This document shows positions 35,455 to 43,600 of a stretch of DNA of 64,000 nucleotides, in pieces (position 1 is the first letter of the stretch; each line of letters starts with the position of its first letter). The stretch comes from JAWXBR01 sp046595995. Its GTDB lineage: Bacteria > Bacteroidota > Ignavibacteria > Kapaibacteriales > Kapaibacteriaceae. The notes beneath the pieces were generated by a model. It had not been told where the DNA came from. It did not search any database and saw only the letters and a program-made list of their open reading frames with translations. The stretch covers positions 4,767-68,766 of the forward strand of contig JBKJNB010000140.1 in the NCBI GenBank assembly GCA_046595995.1. The letters run 5' to 3'. The translations under genes and the position numbers were made by a program.

Positions 35455-37009
35455 CCATACCGCAACCGACTCCTTGCAGAGCATCGGTCGCCTGTCATGG
35501 CAAGACTTCCTTCTATTAGCCTTTGCGTGTTTGCTTTGCTGCGTACAAATCGTGCAGCCGTTCATGACCGATCACGAGATATATGCAAGGGGCGGCCAAG
35601 CCCTCCTCGACGGCGCTCGTCTCTATACGGACTTCATAGATGTAAAGCCCCCGCTTATCTACGAGCTTTTTGCAGCATGCATTGCGGTGTTCGGGGCGTC
35701 TACGGTTGCTCTCCGCTCAATGGAAGTCTGCCTTCATCTCGTCACTCTCGTCTTGATGTTCAGGATGGTGTATCGATATACAGGCTCACGCCTAAGTGCG
35801 CACTCAGCCTCACTTGCATTCGGGATGTACATCGCATCACTTGGGGTGCCTACGACGCTGCAGCCAGAGACGATGGCATTTCTTCCGCTTCTGCTTGTCA
35901 TCCGCATTGGGGCAAAGAAGTCGGTGTCCTGGAGCGATGCCGCAGCTCTTGGCGCCGTGAGTGGCATTCTCTTTACACTGAAGTATCCATTCGTACTGGC
36001 TGCGGTGCCTGTAATCTGGACAATGGTACGGCAAGGAGTCAGGCCAAGTCGTATAGTAACCATCATTATGATTAGCTTTACTGGCGTTGTTGCGCTAGTG
36101 TTTGGTATTGTCTGGTACGACGGCATCATTCCCGCAATGCAACAAATAGCTGTGTTTCTATCTGGCTACGCATCTGTGTATGAGAGTATTCCAAAACTCG
36201 TAGCGGGCGGACTTGATGTCGTTTCAGACTTCATCGCGAACGACACTTCTCTACTGCTAACGACGCTTGCCCTCACTGCCGTCATTGCAGGGATGTTGCG
36301 TGGAGGCAAGCGCGATCCACTGTTTGTCGTAACCGTTACGGTGCTCGTGATGCTTGTTGTTTCGATAATCGTTGAACGAAAATTCAACCTTTCCCACATG
36401 CCTCGTATCATTCCAGCAATGGCAATCCTTGTAGGATACGGTTTCCCCATCGTGTGGCGCGCATGCACACGCGCGTGGCGCGACCGCACGTTCAGCGTTC
36501 CCGTGTTTGTTGCAATGGCTTTTATCGTCATCATCCTCAGCCCCCTACCGCGAGTTATCAGAAGCACCAGTGGTGTTGCAAAAGTTGTTGTGCAGAGCTT
36601 GTCACACAGAGAAGACCCCAACACGTACCATCATGGCTTCGTGGATCTTTTTGGCATGGATTCGGCAATAGCGGCCGTGAAACGCGTACAACCACGTTCT
36701 CTTGTTGTGCTTGGCGTCGGAGCAACGGTGTTGTACTGGTACGTGCCCGGTGTACGAAAATCGAAGTTCGCTACCGCGCATTTCTTCACCTCGCGATATG
36801 CTCCATCGGAATGGAAATCTGAGGCGTTGCGCGAAGCCACAGAGGCTGATGTGATCGTGCTACAGAACGACGATTCGCATACACGGCTGACCGGACGTGC
36901 TGCGACTACAAGAGAGCTCCTTATGCAGCAGCCCGAGTGGGTAGCTCTGTTCGCAAACCGCCGTCTCCTTTTCGACGATGACACTTTGTCGGTCTGGTCC
37001 CGACGCTAA
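35408..37009 (+). CDS. Multi-spanning membrane protein, GT-C glycosyltransferase-like
   Basis: The 533-residue protein has about ten hydrophobic segments. The first extracytoplasmic loop contains DHEIYARGGQALLDGARLYT and FIDVKPP, the pattern of GT-C (GT39/GT83-type) glycosyltransferases that use polyprenyl-phosphate sugars, where the acidic residue of DHE would be catalytic. The C-terminal 130 residues are soluble and probably periplasmic. The ATG at 35408 lies 47 bp inside the preceding gene, but GGAGG at 35398-35402 with five bases of spacing strongly supports it. Donor and acceptor cannot be assigned. Confidence 0.75.
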   Translation: MSSKLRRFSSNDLGSSHTATDSLQSIGRLSWQDFLLLAFACLLCCVQIVQPFMTDHEIYARGGQALLDGARLYTDFIDVKPPLIYELFAACIAVFGASTVALRSMEVCLHLVTLVLMFRMVYRYTGSRLSAHSASLAFGMYIASLGVPTTLQPETMAFLPLLLVIRIGAKKSVSWSDAAALGAVSGILFTLKYPFVLAAVPVIWTMVRQGVRPSRIVTIIMISFTGVVALVFGIVWYDGIIPAMQQIAVFLSGYASVYESIPKLVAGGLDVVSDFIANDTSLLLTTLALTAVIAGMLRGGKRDPLFVVTVTVLVMLVVSIIVERKFNLSHMPRIIPAMAILVGYGFPIVWRACTRAWRDRTFSVPVFVAMAFIVIILSPLPRVIRSTSGVAKVVVQSLSHREDPNTYHHGFVDLFGMDSAIAAVKRVQPRSLVVLGVGATVLYWYVPGVRKSKFATAHFFTSRYAPSEWKSEALREATEADVIVLQNDDSHTRLTGRAATTRELLMQQPEWVALFANRRLLFDDDTLSVWSRR

Positions 37010-37154
37010 GGCAGTCAACCTACAGGTTGTTCCTCTCGATGTCTGCCAAAACGGCAGTAAAAGGCAACTGGCACGATTTTGCAAGGGGCTGGTTGTTCAC
37101 GCATTACAACCAACAACTACAAAAGCGATGTACGCACACTTCAGGAGACCTACC

Positions 37155-37595
37155 ATGGGTATAATTAAAGTCGATCCGTTTCGCGGCTTAGACACGATGA
37201 TGCGCCGCGTTAACGATTTCTACGAGGATGTGAACAGAGGCGGTATTCGCTTCGAAGTCGGTGATTTTCAGCCGCGCGTAGATGTGAGTGAAGATGCGAC
37301 AACGGTAACCATACACGCAGAGCTGCCAGGGATTCTAAAAGAGGACGTAAAGATCACCATGACCGATCACAACGTACTCACCATTCGCGGTGAAAAGAAG
37401 CGCGAAACAAAATCAGAAGAGCGGAACTTTATGCGCATCGAGCGGAGCTACGGCAGTTTTACGCGCTCATTTACGTTGCCAGAAAATCTCAAGAACGATC
37501 AGGTAAACGCCTCATTCGATGGTGGCGTACTTACCATCACGATTCCAAAGTCAGAACCTGCGAAGCCTAAAGAGCAGGAAATCACGATTTCATAA
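37155..37595 (+). CDS. Small heat-shock protein, Hsp20/alpha-crystallin family
   Basis: The 146-residue protein has a short N-terminal arm with PFRGLDTMMRRVNDFYED, an alpha-crystallin domain (about 35-130; PRVDVSEDATTVTIHAELPG, NVLTIRGEKK, SYGSFTRSFTLP, GVLTITIPK), and the C-terminal tail. It holds unfolding proteins for refolding by DnaK, whose gene follows 69 bp downstream. The ATG at 37155 has AGGAG seven bases upstream; an in-frame ATG at 37128 is less well placed. Three small inverted repeats separate it from dnaK. Confidence 0.96.
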   Translation: MGIIKVDPFRGLDTMMRRVNDFYEDVNRGGIRFEVGDFQPRVDVSEDATTVTIHAELPGILKEDVKITMTDHNVLTIRGEKKRETKSEERNFMRIERSYGSFTRSFTLPENLKNDQVNASFDGGVLTITIPKSEPAKPKEQEITIS

Positions 37596-37596
37596 C

Positions 37597-37649
37597 CAGG
37601 GGCTTCCCCCTGCGGCGATTCACTCAGGGCTTCCCCTGTTAGAACTAAC
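37597..37649 (+). promoter_or_regulatory. Three consecutive inverted repeats between hsp20 and dnaK
   Basis: CAGGGG-CTTC-CCCCTG lies at 37597-37612, CAGGG-CTTC-CCCTG at 37625-37638, and GTTAG-AA-CTAAC at 37638-37649. The first two are near copies with the same CTTC loop. They fill the short gap before the dnaK ribosome binding site at 37655-37659. No CIRCE element is present. They could attenuate read-through or control heat-shock expression. Confidence 0.55.
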
Positions 37650-37664
37650 TACAAAGAGGTAATG

Positions 37665-39581
37665 ATGGGAAAAATCATAGGCATTGACCTTGGCACAACG
37701 AACTCCGTGGTTTCCGTTATGGAAGGCTCTTCACCGATCGTAATTGCTAATGCCGAAGGCATGCGCACTACTCCGTCGGTCGTGGCTTTTACCAAGAGCG
37801 GCGAACGCATTGTGGGTCAGGCCGCCAAGCGTCAGGCCGTTACAAATCCAAAAAACACAGTCTACTCTATCAAGCGCTTTATGGGTCGTAAGATCGACGA
37901 AGCTACAGATGAGGCGAAGTCGGTACCGTACACAGTAGTTGCTGGCGAAAACAACTCTGCACGTGTAGACATCGACGGTAGACTGTACTCTCCACCCGAA
38001 ATCTCGGCAATGATTCTTCAGAAGATGAAGCAAACTGCCGAAGACTATTTGGGCGAAAAGATCACAGAAGCAGTAATCACTGTTCCCGCGTACTTCAACG
38101 ACTCACAACGTCAGGCTACGAAGGATGCTGGTGAAATTGCTGGCTTAAACGTCCGACGCATTATTAACGAGCCAACAGCGGCTGCGCTTGCGTACGGAAT
38201 GGACAAGAAGGGTCAGAACCAGACGGTAGTGGTATATGACCTTGGTGGTGGAACGTTCGACATCTCGATTCTTGAGATCGGCGATGGCGTGTTCGAAGTA
38301 AAATCGACCAACGGTGATACGCACCTTGGCGGTGACAACTTCGACCATCGCCTGATTGAATACCTCGCAGACGAATTCAACAAGCAGGAAGGCATCGACC
38401 TTCGCAAAGACCCAATGGCGCTTCAGCGTCTGCGCGAAGCAGCGGAAAAAGCCAAGATTGAATTGTCGCAGATGCTGCAAACCGACGTCAACCTGCCGTT
38501 TGTAACGGCAACTGCCGAAGGTCCAAAGCACCTCAACATCAACATCACACGTGCTCGTTTCGAACAACTGTGTACCGACCTCTTTGAGCGTTCGCTCAAG
38601 CCGTGCGAGAGCGCAATGAAAGACGCGAAGCTTACGCCATCACAAATCGATGAGGTTATTCTTGTCGGTGGCTCGACACGTATTCCGAAGATTCAGGAAC
38701 TCGTTAAGAACTACTTCGGCAAAGAACCAAACAAGGGCGTGAATCCTGACGAAGTAGTGGCCATTGGTGCTGCAATTCAGGGTGGTGTGCTTGCAGGTGA
38801 TGTGAAAGACGTGCTGCTGCTCGACGTTACTCCACTTACACTTGGTATCGAAACCATGGGTGGTGTAATGACGCCGATGATTCCAGCGAACACAACCATC
38901 CCGCATAAGAAGTCGGAAACGTTTTCGACGGCTTCGGACAACCAGCCGAGTGTTGAGATAAACATTCTACAGGGCGAACGTTCGATGGCAAACGACAACA
39001 AGACTCTCGGCAAATTCCACCTCGATGGAATTCCGCCAGCACCTCGCGGTGTGCCTCAGGTAGAAGTGACATTCGACATCGATGCCAACGGCATCCTTAG
39101 CGTCATTGCCAAGGACAAGGCAAGTGGCAAAGAGCAGAATGTGCGCATTACAGGCTCGAGCGGACTCGACAAGAACGACGTTGAGAAAATGAAGCGCGAT
39201 GCACAAGAACATGCAACCGAAGACAAGAAGCGCAAAGAAGAAATCGAGGTTAATAACCAAGCTGACAATCTCGTGTACTCCACAGAAAAGCAGCTCAAGG
39301 AATTCGATGCGAAGCTCGATGACGACACCAAGGCTAGCATTACGAAGGCCAAAGACAGACTTGCAGACGCTGTAAAAAACAATCCTTCGGACGTACGTGC
39401 CGCTATGGATTCGCTTAATCAGCTCTGGAGCGAAGCTTCCTCCAAGATGTATGCCGACACGTCTGCGCAGAGCGCTCCGAATGGCGATCAGGCCGACGGC
39501 CAACCCGGTGCAGGCCCTGACGCCCCCAAGGACGGCAACAAGGTCGAAGACGCCGAGTACACCGTCGTAGACGACAAATAG
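37665..39581 (+). CDS. dnaK: Molecular chaperone DnaK (Hsp70)
   Basis: The 638-residue chaperone has the ATPase domain (IIGIDLGTTNSVV, VVVYDLGGGTFDISIL, ILVGGSTRIPKIQE), the linker DVLLLDVTPL, the peptide-binding domain, and an acidic C-terminal tail ending AEYTVVDDK. It refolds proteins with DnaJ and GrpE, neither of which is in this window. Two ATGs are adjacent (37662 and 37665); AGAGG at 37655-37659 is spaced five bases from the second, which was chosen. The operon-like pairing with hsp20 suggests joint heat-shock control. Confidence 0.98.
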   Translation: MGKIIGIDLGTTNSVVSVMEGSSPIVIANAEGMRTTPSVVAFTKSGERIVGQAAKRQAVTNPKNTVYSIKRFMGRKIDEATDEAKSVPYTVVAGENNSARVDIDGRLYSPPEISAMILQKMKQTAEDYLGEKITEAVITVPAYFNDSQRQATKDAGEIAGLNVRRIINEPTAAALAYGMDKKGQNQTVVVYDLGGGTFDISILEIGDGVFEVKSTNGDTHLGGDNFDHRLIEYLADEFNKQEGIDLRKDPMALQRLREAAEKAKIELSQMLQTDVNLPFVTATAEGPKHLNINITRARFEQLCTDLFERSLKPCESAMKDAKLTPSQIDEVILVGGSTRIPKIQELVKNYFGKEPNKGVNPDEVVAIGAAIQGGVLAGDVKDVLLLDVTPLTLGIETMGGVMTPMIPANTTIPHKKSETFSTASDNQPSVEINILQGERSMANDNKTLGKFHLDGIPPAPRGVPQVEVTFDIDANGILSVIAKDKASGKEQNVRITGSSGLDKNDVEKMKRDAQEHATEDKKRKEEIEVNNQADNLVYSTEKQLKEFDAKLDDDTKASITKAKDRLADAVKNNPSDVRAAMDSLNQLWSEASSKMYADTSAQSAPNGDQADGQPGAGPDAPKDGNKVEDAEYTVVDDK

Positions 39582-39609
39582 ACGTTCTGGCAAGATTCCC
39601 ATCGTACAT

Positions 39610-39641
39610 CGCGGATCGTCTCCCTAGTGGGGCGGTCCGCG
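39610..39641 (+). terminator. Probable terminator hairpin after dnaK
   Basis: The 32-bp segment folds into a stem of about 13 pairs (CGCGGATCGTCTC against GGGCGGTCCGCG, with several G-T pairs) closed by a small loop, 29 bp after the dnaK stop. The following tract is only weakly T-rich (GTTTGCGTTC), so termination efficiency is uncertain. The element CCGCGTTTGCG at its 3' side is repeated once just downstream. Confidence 0.55.
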
Positions 39642-39673
39642 TTTGCGTTCTATGAGGCGACCCGCGTTTGCGC

Positions 39674-39679
39674 TATAAT
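39674..39679 (+). promoter_or_regulatory. TATAAT -10-like box, six bases before an ATG
   Basis: A perfect TATAAT ends six bases before the ATG at 39686. If it is used as a -10 element, transcription would begin at or next to the start codon and the mRNA would be leaderless. There is no recognisable -35 and no ribosome binding site for this gene. A chance match cannot be excluded. Confidence 0.35.
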
Positions 39680-39685
39680 TGCTGT

Positions 39686-40690
39686 ATGCCAGCAGCAAAC
39701 CGTTCCAAGACCTTCGAACTCCACGAGCACACGCCGGGGCAGTTCGTAATCTTTATAGGACTTGCGTTCTTGTGCACCGCAGTCCTTTTCTTTTTTGTGG
39801 CTGTGCCGCTCATGGAAGGATTCTTCAAATCCTTCTTACGAAATGCAACCATCCGAGACGGCACAACAGTGTCGTATCACATCTCTGAGAAACGTGCGGA
39901 CGATACCGTAACCACCGGACTTATGTCTACGTGGGGTCTCGTCGATGAACGCGATATAACCAAGCCCCGTGGGCCTAACAGCCCCCTACCGGCCGACTAC
40001 GTATTCCGTCCGTTACTCGCCTTTACTCCACTCGTTGCTGTAGGGGGCTTCGTTCTGGCTGCACTTATAACGTGCTTCTTACCAGGGGGCTACGTTAGAC
40101 AGAAAATCCAGCGTGAGATTCAGACAATGCTCGACCACTTGTCTGTTGCGCAGTACGGCGAGCATACCCCCGACGAAATCAAACAGCTCACGCGAGACAT
40201 TGCCTCCGCCGATCTACGGCGCCTGCACGATCTTGCCGATGGTTATCATGTGCCGTACGCCGATCTCGAACTTCTGCAGGGTGCAATACATTGGCGCGAT
40301 GCACAGGGCCTAACGCAATGGACGAAGACCCACGATGCAATCAAGTTCTACATGCGCGAGTATTTCACCGAACGTTATAGCAACACTGTACTCGGACTCG
40401 TTTACATGGGTGCAGCGGTGCTTATCATCGTCATCGGCATCCGCGGTTTGAAGTTCCTTCCATCCACTGACCCAAGTATTGTTCTCGGCGCTCTGGGTTT
40501 GGAGTTCATGCTCCTAATTACATACGCGTTGGTGATGATCTACGGCAAACCCGAAGACAGCGGACAACCAGTGCACTCTGGTGGATCGCTAACTGGCAGT
40601 AACGACCAAGGGCTCTTGCTCGACGGCGAGAGCGAACAGGTTCTGCGCGCATTTCTCGCTATACGCCGTGAGCCAAGGGGCGACGCGTGA
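39686..40690 (+). CDS. Unrecognised four-helix membrane protein
   Basis: The 334-residue product is not recognised. Membrane helices lie at about 18-45, 108-130, 228-250 and 258-278. A soluble, probably extracytoplasmic loop lies between the first two, and a charged helical cytoplasmic domain of about 100 residues (AQYGEHTPDEIKQLTRDIAS onward) between the second and third. The stop overlaps the start of the following STAND-ATPase gene (GTGA at 40687-40690), which suggests the two act together. No Shine-Dalgarno is present; a TATAAT lies just upstream. An earlier TTG at 39668 would add six residues. Confidence 0.7.
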   Translation: MPAANRSKTFELHEHTPGQFVIFIGLAFLCTAVLFFFVAVPLMEGFFKSFLRNATIRDGTTVSYHISEKRADDTVTTGLMSTWGLVDERDITKPRGPNSPLPADYVFRPLLAFTPLVAVGGFVLAALITCFLPGGYVRQKIQREIQTMLDHLSVAQYGEHTPDEIKQLTRDIASADLRRLHDLADGYHVPYADLELLQGAIHWRDAQGLTQWTKTHDAIKFYMREYFTERYSNTVLGLVYMGAAVLIIVIGIRGLKFLPSTDPSIVLGALGLEFMLLITYALVMIYGKPEDSGQPVHSGGSLTGSNDQGLLLDGESEQVLRAFLAIRREPRGDA

Positions 40691-43600
40691 CGCAGCCAGA
40701 GTCATCCTCGGCGCGCAACGCAGCGGCGCTGCCCGGACGTGCTACCGTGAGCAACCGATTGCTTGCTGCAGTCGATTCCTGGAGAAATGGCAAAGGCGAT
40801 GTTGTCTTTCTCGCTGGTGAGCCAGGCATGGGCAAAAGCGCATTGCTTTCGTGGGTCGAAGGCCTTCGCGACTCCAACACCATCATCCTGCGCGTCGATT
40901 GCCGTCCGCCCATCGGCACGTTTAACGTTAGTGCAATCGCACCGTTACAACCTTTCGGTCTTGCAATCGAGCAACTGTATTTGCAAACAGAAGAAAAAGC
41001 CCGCAAGCGACTAGTGCTGAATGTCGGTATGTCTGTTCTGTCTGCGATACCTGTAATAGGCGACTTCATCTATGCATTTAAGGCGGTATCGCAAGATCTG
41101 AACGAGTACAAGAAAGAGACAGCGGCACTGCAGCAGAAGAAGAAGGCTGCTGTGCAGGACTGTGTAGATACGCTACGCGAAATCGGTCGGCAAACACCAT
41201 TCATTCTCCTTGTCGATGATGGACATTGGTCCGACTCGCAATCGGTCGAAGTCGTGCGTCAGCTTCTTGGCATCGGCGAAGACATCCCGGTCTTAATTGT
41301 CTGGGCATACACGCCATCGATTGCACAGCGAGTGAACGTTCCACTCGCAACGCTGCTTCGCACTGCATCGTCTGTTGAACGTACAATGTCAATAGAACCG
41401 CTGCCAGCCGAGGAAACGCTGGCCCTCGTTCGGCTGCTCGTACCGAATGCATCCGTTAGCGCCGCAACGCTAAAGCGATTGCACGAACGCTCTGATGGCA
41501 TACCAGGCATTCTAACAGAGTATGTGAAGTATCTCGAGCATGCAGGCTTTGTGCAATCAGACGGCACAATTGCTGACGATGGTGTTGATGACCTTGCAGT
41601 GAAGGGCAGTACACATCCGGCAACCGATGTTGTTCTCCGCGACATTTCCGAAGACGATGCCGTTGTCTTGTCGCTATGTGCCGCCGAGGGACGTGAGTTT
41701 ACAGCGTTCATGGTATCGGAATTACTCAACGTTGATGTAATCACGGCAATTCGAACACTACGTCGGTTGCAGGTGGCGACGGGTCTGTTTCAGAGCGTGG
41801 GCATGCGTACGCGTTATGGTGTAAAGACCACGACCTACGAATTCACACAGTCGTTTGCCTTTACCTACTTTTTGCATCGTCCGGAATACGAAGAACGCAA
41901 GGCCGTGCATCAACGCATCGCCGAAATCCTCTCGCGAGAGTATGCAAATGCATCCCTTACCGAGGTGAGGCATCAACTCGCTGTCTTTATTGCGGCGCAC
42001 AGTGTCGAGGCAGAAGATTCGGCAACTGCAGAGCGCATGCTTGCAGAGACTGCCGATGCTGCCGATGCTATGGGTGCACCCGAAGTAGCGCGATGGATAC
42101 GCGAGAAGTATGGCACGTCTGCACCCGATGATACATCCAATGAGACAAGCGCCGAAGGCGTCGACGACAAAATTGCCGACGGTGTACAATCAGTATCGTT
42201 AACTCCGGGTGACGTTCTTGTCGAAGCTGCAGAAAGTCTACTGTCAGGCAACGCAAATGGGGCTCTTCGTCTGTCTATCGTGTGTTTGCAGGCACCTGGC
42301 GTGTTAAGCATACACGAACGTGTTATGCTTACGTGCATGGCTGCACGGGCGAACATAGAAATGAACAGACGTGAAGACGCAGAAGTGCTACTACGTCAGC
42401 TCGATGTTCTCTCTCTCTCTTCGGCCGATCGCTGCACTATTCTAAATGTACGGGCTGTATCATCGATGCATAATCGCAATCCACTCGAAGCACGCGCACA
42501 CCTTCGCGAGGCTGCGACGCTTTCGACTTCACTGCCAGTGGCGTCAAGAATACTTACACTCGGCAACATCGTCACCACACTCCGCGCTGCTCAGGACCCG
42601 GATACACATCGTTACGAACGCACACTTAGAAAACTCGTCGACGCCAGTGGCTGGTCTCGCGTTCGTGCAGATTTACAACTGTCACTTGCCCTCCTCTTTA
42701 CGCTTGCCACTGCATTGGGTTCGGGAGCGGTGTGCTCTGCTGCTGTTGCGCAGGACAGTGTGAGAACAAACGTACACGAACGCCACATGGAGCGGGCACA
42801 CCCTACGCCATCTAAAACCGCGAATGTGCCGTTACTCCCGTTTGTGTTGCTGTCGCCGTTCCCATCGTCGTTCCTTAATGTGAACATGATAGCTCCCGAG
42901 ACCGATCAGTCGCCAATGCAAAACGAATCGTCGATTGCAATTAACCCAACCGATCCGTTAAATCTCATTGGCGCTGCTGTAGACTATAGAGCATCGAGTG
43001 CAACGTGGGTGTACCACACAACGAATGGTGGCAAGGCTTGGAGTAACACCAATCTTGGGTATGTGCGTCCAGGCTGGGCGTCGAGCAACGACCCGTCTGT
43101 TGCCTTTGACAAAGACGGACGTGGCTATTTGTGTTATGGGGGCTTTGGTCGCGACACAACAAAGCGCGGCGAGAACGGCGTGTTTGTAAGTATCACAACC
43201 GATGGTGGAAGATCGTGGGGTCCGACGCATATACCCGTTATCGTTCACATCGGTAAACAAACTGCCGACTCGTCCTTCGAAGACAAGTACTACGTGCATG
43301 TCGATACAGCAGGTGCTTCGCCTTATAAAGGACATGTTTATATTCCATGGAAACGCGTAATCAACCGCGACTCTTCCACACAGATCGTTATTTCTAAAAG
43401 CACTGACCGTGGTCTTACATGGAGCCGTCCAAAAAACGTTAGCGAGCGATTCTCGCGCACGAGCGAAGACACAACGTTCGGACAAAGTTTTCCTCTTGCA
43501 CGTACAGGACCCGACGGATCTGTTCACCTGGTCTGGAACAGCGGCACGGAAAGCTCAGTGCGGTACGCGCGTTCAACGGACGGCGGCGCAACATGGACGC

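Noticed and set aside
37069..37083. Sigma-54-like promoter TGGCACGATTTTGCA upstream of hsp20
   Set aside because: The GG and GC elements are separated by nine bases instead of the strict ten, so it is one base short of a functional -24/-12 promoter; hsp20 is also not a usual sigma-54 target.
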